From Lonsdalea britannica (GTDB taxonomy: Bacteria; Pseudomonadota; Gammaproteobacteria; Enterobacterales; Enterobacteriaceae): a stretch of 34,974 nt of DNA. Shown here one piece after another: positions 24,685 to 34,974 of this stretch (its first letter is position 1; each line of letters opens with the position of its first letter). The notes below the pieces were generated by a model. The model was not told the DNA's origin. It did no database searches and saw only the letters and a list, made by a program, of their open reading frames with translations. The position numbers and the translations under genes are program-made. The stretch spans positions 1-34,974 of the forward strand of contig NZ_CAMKXG010000005.1 in NCBI RefSeq assembly GCF_946477055.1, read 5' to 3'.

Positions 24685-25359
24685 TCAGCGCTCTGAGGTC
24701 AACGCAGACCAGCCGCGTTCGCGCCAGAGCGCGGGCAGTTGGCGCATATCGTTGAACTGGGTGACCAGCGGGTGATGAATCGGGCGGTTGAGCGTATCGG
24801 CGCAGTAGTAAAATACCGGAATCCCCGCGGAAATGCCTGCTTGTACGCCAGCCTCTGAGTCTTCCACCAAAATACAGCGCTCAATCGCCACCTCCATCTG
24901 GTCGGCGGCGTAGTAGAGAATGGCCGGGTCCGGTTTCCAGGTTTGAATGTCGTAACCGCTGTAAAGATGGCCGTTGAAGAAGGGCAGCAGCGCCGTTTTC
25001 CCCAGCGTGCGCTGCATTTTACTCACCGGCCCGTTAGAGACGACCGCCGTCGGAACCTGCAATTTTTCCAGCAGTTCACGTACGCCCGGAATGGGCTGTA
25101 GCGCCGCGTCAAACAAACGGGCGATCTCGTCGCGATACTCCTGCTCCAGCACGGCCGTGTCTTGCGTCAAATGATAACGTTCGCAGGTGCGGATAATGAT
25201 GTCGTGAAGCCTGACGCCTTTAAACTCGGCGATGAACTGCTCTAATGCAAGCGATACGTTGTAGGTGGCGAACACATTCACGTAGGCCTGACAGCACAGA
25301 ACTTCGGTATCGACCAGCGTTCCGTCGCAGTCAAAGAAAACGCACTCAATCTGGGACAT
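24685..25359 (-). CDS. yieH: HAD-family sugar-phosphate phosphatase YieH
   Basis: A 224-residue HAD hydrolase with motif I FFDCDGTLVD (residues 8-17, nucleophile Asp10), motif II VVSNGP, the motif III region SGYDIQTWKPDP and motif IV LVEDSEAG. The sequence follows E. coli YieH throughout, which acts on 6-phosphogluconate and other phosphorylated substrates in vitro. AAGGAAGG a few bases upstream supports ATG at 25359. It is divergent from adeP, as in E. coli, across a 263-base spacer. Confidence 0.95.
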   Translation of the reverse strand: MSQIECVFFDCDGTLVDTEVLCCQAYVNVFATYNVSLALEQFIAEFKGVRLHDIIIRTCERYHLTQDTAVLEQEYRDEIARLFDAALQPIPGVRELLEKLQVPTAVVSNGPVSKMQRTLGKTALLPFFNGHLYSGYDIQTWKPDPAILYYAADQMEVAIERCILVEDSEAGVQAGISAGIPVFYYCADTLNRPIHHPLVTQFNDMRQLPALWRERGWSALTSER

Positions 25360-25622
25360 GACCTTCCTTAACCGGGGGAGACAAAAGATACCTTTACTTT
25401 ACTGCACAATGGGACGGTTGTAATCGCTTGTGGCCGCGGGCGAAGGCCGGATTAGCCCGTCCATGCGTCGTGTTCCCGCCGTCATCCTTCCGCCTCTTTC
25501 CGCATATTCATAGGATGTCCTTATGGTAGATAAAAAAACGGGGCAACAGCGTCAACCGCTGAGAATTTTGGTATAGGATACCTGACGGATAATCTTTCCC
25601 TTTCTTCAGGCTATTATGACTC
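25360..25622. promoter_or_regulatory. Divergent yieH-adeP promoter region
   Basis: A 263-base spacer between divergent starts. No clear PurR operator was seen. An extended -10-like TGGTATAGGAT lies at about 25569-25579. CAGG (25607-25610) precedes a 4-codon reading frame ATGACTCATGGATAA (25616-25630) that overlaps the adeP start. Confidence 0.35.
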
Positions 25623-26960
25623 ATGGATAAATCTCAAACTGGCTCCGCGTCTGAGCGTGGGCTGCTGCAACGCGTGTTCAAATTACGTCAGCACGGCACC
25701 ACGGCGCGTACTGAAACGATCGCGGGCTTCACGACGTTCCTGACGATGGTCTACATCGTTTTTGTTAACCCGCAAATCCTCGGCGTGGCCGGAATGGATA
25801 CGCAGGCTGTCTTTGTCACCACCTGTCTGATCGCCGCCTTCGGCAGTATCCTGATGGGCCTGCTGGCGAACCTGCCGGTGGCATTGGCGCCAGCGATGGG
25901 TCTTAACGCCTTCTTCGCTTTTGCCGTGGTCGGCGCGATGGGCCTTCCCTGGCAGGTGGCGATGGGCGCTATTTTCTGGGGCGCAATCGGTTTCCTGCTG
26001 TTGTCCGTGTTCCAGATCCGCTACTGGATGATCGCGAATATCCCGCAGTGTCTGCGTTTGGGGATCGCCAGCGGCATCGGCCTGTTTATCGCCATGATGG
26101 GGCTGAAAAACGCCGGGATCATCGTGCCGAATGCGGACACACTGGTTGCGGTGGGTAAACTGACCTCGCACAGCGTGCTGCTGGGCGTGCTCGGCTTCTT
26201 CATCATCGTGGTGCTCGCGTCTCGCAACATTCATGCCGCAGTACTGATCTCTATCGTTATCACGACGGCTATCGGCCTGCTGCTGGGTGATGTGAAATAT
26301 ACGGGCGTCTTCTCACTGCCGCCGAGCGTCACTAACGTCGTGGGTCAGGTTGATTTGGCTGGAGCGCTGAACCTCGGACTTTCCGGCGTCATCTTCTCCT
26401 TCATGCTGGTTAACCTGTTCGACTCCTCCGGCACGCTGATCGGCGTGACCGAAAAAGCCGGGCTGGCGGATGAAAAGGGCAAATTCCCTGGGATGAAGCG
26501 CGCGCTCTATGTGGACAGCATCAGCTCCGTCGCGGGCGCCTTTATCGGTACGTCTTCCGTGACGGCTTATATTGAAAGCTCCTCCGGCGTCTCGGTCGGC
26601 GGTCGTACTGGCCTGACGGCCGTGGTCGTGGGCGTGTTGTTCCTGCTGGTGATGTTCCTGTCGCCGCTGGCGGGAATGGTGCCGGCCTACGCCGCAGCGG
26701 GTGCATTGATCTACGTGGGCGTACTGATGACGTCCAGCCTTTCCCGCGTGAAGTGGGAAGATCTGACGGAAGCCGTACCCGCATTTATCACCGCCGTCAT
26801 GATGCCTTTCAGCTTTTCCATCACGGAAGGGATCGCCCTCGGGTTTATCTCCTACTGCGTGATGAAAGCGGCGACCGGACGCTGGCGTGAAATCAGCCCG
26901 TGTGTGGTGGTCGTTGCCTTGCTGTTCCTGCTGAAAATTGTTTTCGTGGATGCCCATTGA
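25623..26960 (+). CDS. adeP: High-affinity adenine permease AdeP (YieG)
   Basis: A 445-residue NCS2/AzgA-type purine permease with the length of E. coli AdeP. It opens with a hydrophilic N-terminus, then TRTETIAGFTTFLTMVYIVFVNP (here ARTETIAGFTTF and LTMVYIVFVNP), NLPVALAPAMGLNAFFAF and the substrate-binding half-helix FDSSGTLIGVTEKAG plus GTSSVTAYIESSSGVSVGGRTG-type segment (GTSSVTAYIESSSG, then VGGRTGL). About 14 membrane segments are expected. It imports adenine with protons. It converges with yieE on a shared terminator. E. coli has chrR (yieF) between adeP and yieE; it is absent here. Confidence 0.96.
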   Translation: MDKSQTGSASERGLLQRVFKLRQHGTTARTETIAGFTTFLTMVYIVFVNPQILGVAGMDTQAVFVTTCLIAAFGSILMGLLANLPVALAPAMGLNAFFAFAVVGAMGLPWQVAMGAIFWGAIGFLLLSVFQIRYWMIANIPQCLRLGIASGIGLFIAMMGLKNAGIIVPNADTLVAVGKLTSHSVLLGVLGFFIIVVLASRNIHAAVLISIVITTAIGLLLGDVKYTGVFSLPPSVTNVVGQVDLAGALNLGLSGVIFSFMLVNLFDSSGTLIGVTEKAGLADEKGKFPGMKRALYVDSISSVAGAFIGTSSVTAYIESSSGVSVGGRTGLTAVVVGVLFLLVMFLSPLAGMVPAYAAAGALIYVGVLMTSSLSRVKWEDLTEAVPAFITAVMMPFSFSITEGIALGFISYCVMKAATGRWREISPCVVVVALLFLLKIVFVDAH

Positions 26961-27051
26961 GGTTTTGCCCTGGCTAAAACGGCTGGGGGCCACGATTGAT
27001 GCAACGTGTTCAGGACGATAACAGGACGCGGTCCTCTTTCCTGATGACGAT

Positions 27052-27086
27052 AAAAATAACGCGGCGATGGCCGCGTTATTTTTTTT
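27052..27086. terminator. Bidirectional terminator between adeP and yieE
   Basis: AATAACGCGGC (27055-27065) pairs with GCCGCGTTATT (27070-27080) across GATG and extends by A-T pairs, with T8 on the + strand and an A-run on the other side that gives a U-tract for the - strand. The yieE stop codon (27076-27078) lies inside the stem. Confidence 0.9.
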
Positions 27087-27795
27087 CCGCCGGGTGGCTG
27101 GTCAATTTCATAAACCGCGCCGACTGGCGCTGTTGCTGAACAATCTCCGATGTCTTGCTGAGCCCTCCCGCCACCGTGTAGTTCCACAGTACCAGACGGT
27201 TTAGCTGAGGCGTCCGCGCGCAGGCCCAGGCCAGATAATCGTCGATGTCGCTCATCGCCTCTACCTCTGGCAAATTCGCCACGCGCAGTCGTCCGGACGC
27301 TGGATGAAGCTTCAATGACTCGCTGCCCTCCAGAGTAAACCCCGGTATTTTGAGCACGGACTGGCGGATGACCGCGAGCTGAGAGGCGGCTTCCAGCGGA
27401 TCGATTTGAGCGTCTACCCATGCCTTTTCCGCCTGCGTTTGCCACACCGCCTGCGGCTGTTGGGACGCCCGTACGTGGACGATCTCCATACTCATTCCCA
27501 CACTGCCTGACTCGCTCAACAGCAGCCCGATGGTATTTCCCGCGTAGCTCAGGCTGAAGCTGGGCAGGTTGATATCGCTGAAACAGGGGCGGCCATTGGG
27601 CGCCGTTGCCAGTGGGGGCAGCATCGGATAGCCAAACAGATAAAACATGAGTTCTGCCAATAACGCCCGGCTTTTCAGATAGCGCTCGCGCCGCTTCATC
27701 GAAAAACTTTGCGTTGAGACGATCAGGTCGTCAGACAGGCGTTGCAGACTGGGCAAAACTTCCGTGCTGGTCCACCTGACGAAATGGCAGGTCAT
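27076..27795 (-). CDS. yieE: Phosphopantetheinyl-transferase-like protein YieE with altered metal-binding motif
   Basis: A 239-residue protein that follows E. coli YieE along its length (SRALLAELMFYLFGYPMLP, PNGRPCFSDINLPSFSLSYAGN), a predicted 4'-phosphopantetheinyl transferase. Normal members have G-(L/V/I)-D-(M/I)-E, where the Asp and Glu bind Mg2+; here the segment reads VGMSMEIV, with Ser for Asp. The later W/K-E-A-x-x-K motif is also weak (RQSVLKIPG). It may be inactive or altered. GGAG six bases upstream supports the start. It is the only PPTase-like gene in the window and so the obvious candidate to activate ApeE/ApeF, but E. coli keeps yieE without an adjacent APE cluster. Confidence 0.85.
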   Translation of the reverse strand: MTCHFVRWTSTEVLPSLQRLSDDLIVSTQSFSMKRRERYLKSRALLAELMFYLFGYPMLPPLATAPNGRPCFSDINLPSFSLSYAGNTIGLLLSESGSVGMSMEIVHVRASQQPQAVWQTQAEKAWVDAQIDPLEAASQLAVIRQSVLKIPGFTLEGSESLKLHPASGRLRVANLPEVEAMSDIDDYLAWACARTPQLNRLVLWNYTVAGGLSKTSEIVQQQRQSARFMKLTSHPAEKK

Positions 27796-28077
27796 AGTTC
27801 ACTCCATGATAATGACGCAAATCGAGGCGTCCGAGGTTAGCAGAGACGATATAAACGCTGTGATGCTATATATCACAGACAAAAATATTAACTAAGCACA
27901 AACTCACGGATTATTATTCAATTATTGGTACTGAAGCTGCTTTCGTCAAAATCCTCTCCCTGCTGCAACGGAGCAAGGAGAGTTACCGTCAGCGGAAGCG
28001 CCCGTGAGATAAGGGCGCGGCGTGATGGGATGACGGATCATCTGCTATTGTTTCGCCTGCATACGCCAGAAGGGCGA
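27796..28077. other. Intergenic region between yieE and the HydN-like gene
   Basis: It holds an inverted repeat CTGTGAT (27858-27864) / ATCACAG (27872-27878) about 60 bases upstream of yieE, and GCGCCC / GGGCGC (27998-28018) downstream of the HydN-like gene, which has no U-tract. No RNA gene or credible ORF was seen. Confidence 0.4.
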
Positions 28078-31068
<2,991 letters not shown>

Positions 31069-32169
31069 TTATTCGGCGCGATTCCTGACGCGCAGGTGGA
31101 CATGCCTGCGATGCTGCGTTTTCATCGTGCTCAGCAGCATGGCCAGCGCATCCAGCTTGTCGATAATTTGGGTGCCCAGATAGAAATAGCCGTAAATTTT
31201 GTTCTCAATCGCGATGTCATTTCCGACGTGCTGGACCAGCAGCGTTGACCGCAGTTCCTCCATCACATCCTGTTCGAACTCTTTATGATGAAATTTCTTG
31301 ATGGCATCCGGATCGTTAATATCGTCGCGAATCAGCGCCTGTAAAAGTTTGAAACGATAGTCGATCGCGTAATTAATTTTCTTCGATAGCGAGGAGGCGC
31401 AAATAATATGGTGGCTGACAGGACAGTCCCAGAAGGCTTTTTCTATCAGATTCAGATAAGAAATGATATCGAGAATAGTTTCTTGCAGTGAAGCATAAGT
31501 TTTTTTATCTATTCTGGTTTCTTTCTGGGCAGGCGCGGAGAGTTTTAATATATTGGCGATGGTTTTTTTATTAATACTGTTAAGATTTTTTAATTCGGGC
31601 CGGTTGAATAAATTACGAGATAAATTAGCGCAGTAAAGCTGATGCAGATTGGATATGAGTTTATACAGTTCTATATTCCAGTGAATACATGCTTTGTGCG
31701 GAAAAATACTGGAAAAAATCACGGCAATGACGCAGCCGATAAAGACGTCCGAAATACGCCACAGCGCGATATCCAGATTTCCGCCTGACGCGCTGACGGT
31801 CACGGAAAGCGTAATACCAATCAGTATCCCGGCATAAGGAATTTTACTTAATGTCAGGTAGCCGCAGGTGAATATACCGAGGGCGATGATCACGATCATG
31901 CCTGGAAAGGAGTACTTACCGGCATAAAACGAGAGAATACCGAAGATGATGCCAATCAAGGTACCGGTCGAGCGCTGGATGGCCCGGGGGTATACGCTGC
32001 CTTTATAGGACATCGGGCCCATGATGACGACCATGGTGATCAGGATCCACGAGACGTCTTTGACCAGGTCCAGTTTTGCCAGTAGGAGTAGAGCGAAAAT
32101 AAAAGAAATCGTTAAGCGCAGCGCATGGGAGATACGATAATATTTATATTGTAAATTCTCTACTTTCAT
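31069..32169 (-). CDS. yeeA: FUSC-family inner-membrane protein, YeeA-like
   Basis: A 366-residue protein similar to E. coli YeeA: shared landmarks are MVVIMGP, PRAIQRSTGTLIG, KIPYAGILIGITL, DIALWRISDVFIG, FPHKACIHW and APAQKETRI. Six N-terminal transmembrane helices (residues about 15-165) are followed by a cytoplasmic helical region, the FUSC layout related to aromatic-acid exporters. Substrate unknown. I chose ATG 32169 over GTG 32190 because AAAAGAAAAG precedes it. The gene is more AT-rich than its neighbours. It could be a paralogue of true YeeA; symbol given at moderate confidence. Confidence 0.75.
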   Translation of the reverse strand: MKVENLQYKYYRISHALRLTISFIFALLLLAKLDLVKDVSWILITMVVIMGPMSYKGSVYPRAIQRSTGTLIGIIFGILSFYAGKYSFPGMIVIIALGIFTCGYLTLSKIPYAGILIGITLSVTVSASGGNLDIALWRISDVFIGCVIAVIFSSIFPHKACIHWNIELYKLISNLHQLYCANLSRNLFNRPELKNLNSINKKTIANILKLSAPAQKETRIDKKTYASLQETILDIISYLNLIEKAFWDCPVSHHIICASSLSKKINYAIDYRFKLLQALIRDDINDPDAIKKFHHKEFEQDVMEELRSTLLVQHVGNDIAIENKIYGYFYLGTQIIDKLDALAMLLSTMKTQHRRHVHLRVRNRAE

Positions 32170-32642
32170 GGTCTTTTCTTTTATAAGCACCCGCTAAATC
32201 ACCATTAACCTCTGTGTGAAAGTTAATTATCGATCGCAAGCACCCCTTATTTCCACTGGTATGAAATGATGTCATCCAACAACGGACACAGAGGATAGCA
32301 TCTTTTTTAACTAAAGTTAACAATAGCGCCGCTCGCAAAAACCTAAGCTTGTTCTTATAAGAAGATAAAGCCTCTCAGCTGAGGTAATAAATTGTAAGTC
32401 GATGTTTTCCCACAACGCCATACGACATTTCTCATATTCACGATGAATATATTTCTTTTTCGTCGAGGGAAATGTTAATTATTTTAATGGACTGAAGGAT
32501 AAATAAAAAAAAGAGGGATTACTGTTGAGATGAATGATTCTGCGGTGAAAATATTATCAATCCATCAGGTTATGGCTATTCTCCACGATGACTCAATAAG
32601 CCTGATGCGGGGAAAGAGAAAGATTTTTTAATGATCACATCA
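32170..32642. other. AT-rich intergenic region (FUSC promoter and 3' side of DMT gene)
   Basis: A 473-base gap with no credible gene. It contains the 12-base palindrome TTCTTATAAGAA (32352-32363), identical to that at 17009, and the inverted repeat TTAAC-TAAA-GTTAA (32307-32320), about 140 bases upstream of the FUSC start. I see no clear terminator for the DMT gene. Confidence 0.4.
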
Positions 32643-33566
32643 CTAAACGACTGAGCGCCGAATGACCGCTTTCCTCTGCCGCCGTTCGCACCAGACGGTA
32701 AAGATACCGGCACAGGCGATGATGGCCGCACCGGCGATGGTGGAGCCTCCCGGCACGCTATCCAGGAAGAGATAACCGATCAGCATTGACCAGACCAGCG
32801 TGGTGTAGTCGAAAGGGGCCAGCAGCGAGGCATCGGCGTAGCGCAGGCTTAGGGTAATCAATATTTGCGCCATCCCGCCGAAAAAACCGCAGCCAATCAG
32901 CAGCAGGAGCTGGGGATAAGTCGGCATCAGCCAGCCGAAATACAGCGTGCCCAGACCGATAAACATCGTCATCAGCGAGAAATAGAACACGATGGCGCCG
33001 GGCTTCTCTACGCCGTTGAGGAAGCGAATTTGTATCGACGAGGCGGCGGTGCAGAGCGCGGCTAGCAGCGCGAAAACGACGCCGATGGCTGAGCCGGTGG
33101 CGACGCCGGAGGTGGAGGAAAAGATAGAGCCGCTGGCGCCCAGATACGCCGACAGCATGACAAGGATGCCCGAGAAGCCGACCACGACAGCCAGCCAACG
33201 ATAAAATCGGACGATCTCTTTTAACAATATCGCCGCCATGATGACGGTAAATAACGGGGCGGCGTAGCTGATGGCGGTCACGTCCGCCAACGAAATATAG
33301 ACCAGTGCCAGATAGTTAAAATACATACCGCCCGTGCCGGAAAAACCACGGATTAAATGGCCGAAAAGATTGCGGGTTTTGATTAAGTCGAGAATATTGC
33401 CTTGAAACTTGAGCCAGATAAGCAGGGGAAATAACGCGACGAACGAACGGAAAAAAATGACTTCGCCGGTTGGGATTGCGCCGTTTAATCCTTTGACGCA
33501 GGCCAGCATTAATGTCGCACACAGCGCCGACATTATTTTCAGGAGTACGCCCATTCTGGAATTCAT
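32643..33566 (-). CDS. DMT-superfamily (EamA) transporter
   Basis: A 307-residue membrane protein with ten predicted transmembrane segments in two EamA repeats (about residues 8-140 and 160-295). Family features: FRSFVALFPLLIWL, ISYAAPLFTVIMAAILLKE at the end of the first repeat (about 99-117) and APFDYTTLVWSMLIGYLFLDS in the second (in two parts, APFDYTTLVW and SMLIGYLFLDS). Ligand unknown. The ATG at 33566 is weakly supported (GAAGAG is distant); ATG 33554 is an alternative. It is divergent from the binding protein downstream across 340 bases. Confidence 0.88.
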   Translation of the reverse strand: MNSRMGVLLKIMSALCATLMLACVKGLNGAIPTGEVIFFRSFVALFPLLIWLKFQGNILDLIKTRNLFGHLIRGFSGTGGMYFNYLALVYISLADVTAISYAAPLFTVIMAAILLKEIVRFYRWLAVVVGFSGILVMLSAYLGASGSIFSSTSGVATGSAIGVVFALLAALCTAASSIQIRFLNGVEKPGAIVFYFSLMTMFIGLGTLYFGWLMPTYPQLLLLIGCGFFGGMAQILITLSLRYADASLLAPFDYTTLVWSMLIGYLFLDSVPGGSTIAGAAIIACAGIFTVWCERRQRKAVIRRSVV

Positions 33567-33906
33567 TGTCTATTTTCACTCTTCGGCTGCAATATCGACA
33601 TTCGCTTTCCTGATGCGGGAAATCGTCCTTACCATAGAGTGACTGTCTTCGCATCCGTTAAGATAATTTCGTTCTGTCTGGATAGTTTTTCCTTATATTT
33701 TCCTCCCGTCATACAAATTGCATATCACCACACACGCTTTCCGTCTTATACATCGGCTTTTTTCGCTTCTATAGTCAGACTGCTGGAAGAGTCACACAGA
33801 GTGATAGCTGTTATCTCTTTATTTTTAGTAAGTTATTTCATACCGCTTCTGCCGCATTGGCGTCAGAAGAACACTGAATCTTAATTAAAATAGCGGGGAA
33901 TTCGTG
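33567..33906. promoter_or_regulatory. Divergent promoter region between the DMT exporter and the second binding protein
   Basis: A 340-base AT-rich spacer. A stem-loop CTTCTG-C-CGC / GCG-T-CAGAAG (33846-33869, one mismatch, ATTG loop) lies in the probable leader of the binding-protein gene, about 25 bases before its Shine-Dalgarno GGGGA. An 81-codon open frame at 33639-33884 is not credible as a gene. Confidence 0.4.
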
Positions 33907-34749
33907 ATGAAATTGAAATTGCTTTCGGGTGCCGTATTGACCATGCCTCTGTTGGCGGCGTTGTCACCCGCCGCCCACGCGGATTTACTCGCGGATATCC
34001 ACGCTCGCGGTCAGTTGAACTGTGCGGTTTACTCCGACGTGCCGCCGTTTTCTTCGCCCGATCCTAAAACGCGTCAGTTGGCGGGGATGGATGTGGATCT
34101 CTGTCAGGCGCTGGCGAAGCAGATGGGGGTCAAGGCCAACCTGATGCCGACCTCGATTGAGGCGCGTATCGCCGTCATCGCTACTGGCCGCGCCGATGTG
34201 CTGGTGGCCAACCTGGCCTACACCAAAACGCGCGGCAACCAGATCCAGTTCAGCGACCCGTACTATGTGGCGAAAGAGATGCTGGTGGTGAAGAAGCCGA
34301 ACGAAAACAAAACGCGGGCGGACTTTAAAGACAAACGCATCAGCGCGACCAAAGGCACTACCTCCGAGCAGTCCATCCATCTGGCGGGCGCTAAAGCCGT
34401 CACGTTCCAGGATGCGGCCTCTGCTTTCCTGGCGCTAGAGCAGAATAAAGTGGTGGGCTTCGTCACCAACACCATGACCGGCATCAAAATGATTTCTCAG
34501 GCGCAAAAAGACGGTATCGAGCTGGGCATGATCAAAGAGCCGATGGCGCTGGAGCCGATTGGCGTTGGTATGAAAAAAGGCGAGCCTGCGCTGCTGGCGG
34601 AAGTAAACCGCAGTCTGAAGGCCATGGACGACGCGGGCACGATCGATGCAATCTGGAATACCTGGATTGGGCCGAACACCGAGTACAAGATGGTGCGCGA
34701 AGAAAAAGTGCAGCCGCTTTCAAGTCTGAAATTCGAACCGCTGGAATAA
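33907..34749 (+). CDS. Amino-acid-type ABC transporter periplasmic binding protein (second)
   Basis: A 280-residue SBP family 3 protein. The signal peptide ends at SPAAHA, cleavage near residue 25, then DLLADIHARGQLNCAVYSDVPPF. Motifs are PPFSSPDPKTRQLAGMDVDLC and RADVLVANLAYTKTRGNQIQFSDPYY, given here as RADVLVANLAY and IQFSDPYYV. I chose ATG 33907, nine bases after GGGGA; a GTG one codon earlier is possible. It resembles the SBP of region 4 in architecture but differs clearly in sequence, so the two probably bind different ligands. It is followed four bases later by a PxpB-like gene, not a permease. An import role for a lactam or amino acid linked to that enzyme is inference. Confidence 0.9.
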   Translation: MKLKLLSGAVLTMPLLAALSPAAHADLLADIHARGQLNCAVYSDVPPFSSPDPKTRQLAGMDVDLCQALAKQMGVKANLMPTSIEARIAVIATGRADVLVANLAYTKTRGNQIQFSDPYYVAKEMLVVKKPNENKTRADFKDKRISATKGTTSEQSIHLAGAKAVTFQDAASAFLALEQNKVVGFVTNTMTGIKMISQAQKDGIELGMIKEPMALEPIGVGMKKGEPALLAEVNRSLKAMDDAGTIDAIWNTWIGPNTEYKMVREEKVQPLSSLKFEPLE

Positions 34750-34752
34750 CTC

Positions 34753-34974
34753 ATGACCATGCTGTCGCGCGACGTGCCGGAGCGCGTCTCCTTGACGCTC
34801 GTCAGTCAGGGCGAGCAGGTAAAAGTGTCAACGATTGGCGGTCGGGCCTATCTGGTTGATGCGCCGGGCGATTTCGACCTGCCCGCGCAAAGGCGCATTT
34901 GGGCGCTGGCTGCGTTATTGCGGCAACGGGACGATATCGAATCCCTGATCCCCGGCGTGACCAACCTGCTGGTG
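34753..34974 (+). CDS. PxpB/KipI-like carboxyltransferase-domain protein, N-terminal part (runs off window)
   Basis: The frame starts ATG 34753 (ATG 34759 also possible) and stays open to the window end: 74 residues. The segment AYLVDAPGDFDLPAQRRIWALA and the later IPGVTNLLV (here read as AYLVDAPGDFDLP and IPGVTNLLV) resemble the N-terminal domain of PxpB/KipI (5-oxoprolinase subunit B, allophanate-hydrolase subunit 1 family), where this region is followed by the catalytic cyclophilin-like half. Expected partner genes pxpC and pxpA may lie beyond the edge. The identification rests on a short stretch and needs the rest of the gene. Confidence 0.65.
   Translation, partial: MTMLSRDVPERVSLTLVSQGEQVKVSTIGGRAYLVDAPGDFDLPAQRRIWALAALLRQRDDIESLIPGVTNLLV

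Noticed and set aside
26313..26993. 226-codon - strand open frame inside adeP
   Set aside because: His/Arg-rich antisense translation typical of a shadow of hydrophobic-protein codons.
27858..27878. CRP binding site
   Set aside because: The half-sites TGTGA and TCACA are 9 bases apart, not 6, so it was kept only as an inverted repeat.
33639..33884. 81-codon + strand open frame in the DMT/binding-protein spacer
   Set aside because: GTG start without Shine-Dalgarno, AT-rich codons and no recognisable family; more likely promoter and leader DNA.

Overview
The window reads as chromosome of an enterobacterium (order Enterobacterales). A plant-associated Pectobacteriaceae-type genome such as Brenneria, Lonsdalea or Dickeya is my inference from gene order, not something I could test. 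The glmS, pstSCAB-phoU, yieH, adeP (yieG), yieE and aegA products closely match their E. coli relatives, and the backbone order glmS / pst-phoU / yieH-adeP / yieE is E. coli-like. No rRNA, tRNA, CRISPR array, insertion sequence, integrase or transposase is visible.

Region 1 (1-1540): the 3' part of glmS, its terminator and the conserved attTn7 site. Region 2 (about 1540-16980): a complete 18-gene aryl polyene (APE) cluster, all on the + strand, whose order matches apeA to apeR: lipoprotein, methyltransferase, Cys-less ketosynthase partner, acyltransferase, two ACPs, membrane protein, aryl-AMP ligase, dehydratase, glycosyltransferase/acyltransferase fusion, thioesterase, LolA-like carrier, MMPL/RND exporter, DUF3261 lipoprotein, ketosynthase, second dehydratase, ketoreductase and ketosynthase. 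Every junction from apeF to apeR overlaps, so these genes look translationally coupled. A strong hairpin follows apeR. The expected product is a conjugated, aryl-capped polyene attached to a lipid and moved to the outer membrane, where such pigments protect against oxidative damage.

Region 3 (16980-22190): a long intergenic segment with inverted repeats and a tandem Pho box, then pstS-pstC-pstA-pstB-phoU (high-affinity phosphate import and PhoR/PhoB signalling control) and a terminator. Region 4 (22190-24680): a polar amino-acid ABC importer operon (binding protein and two permeases) with no ATPase gene. Region 5 (24685-27795): yieH (HAD phosphatase, - strand), adeP (adenine permease, +) and yieE (phosphopantetheinyl-transferase-like, -), the last two convergent on a bidirectional terminator. 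YieE could have served the APE carrier proteins, but it carries Ser where the family has a metal-binding Asp.

Region 6 (28078-30602, - strand): aegA and a HydN-like ferredoxin with overlapping ends, an Fe-S/flavin electron-transfer pair preceded by a perfect palindrome. Region 7 (31069-33566, - strand): a YeeA-type FUSC membrane protein and an EamA/DMT exporter. Region 8 (33907-34974, +): a second amino-acid-type binding protein, followed by the start of a PxpB/KipI-like carboxyltransferase-family protein that runs off the window.

The main accessory element is the APE cluster, wedged between glmS and pst. The rest is mostly core metabolism and transport with several unassigned regulatory repeats.
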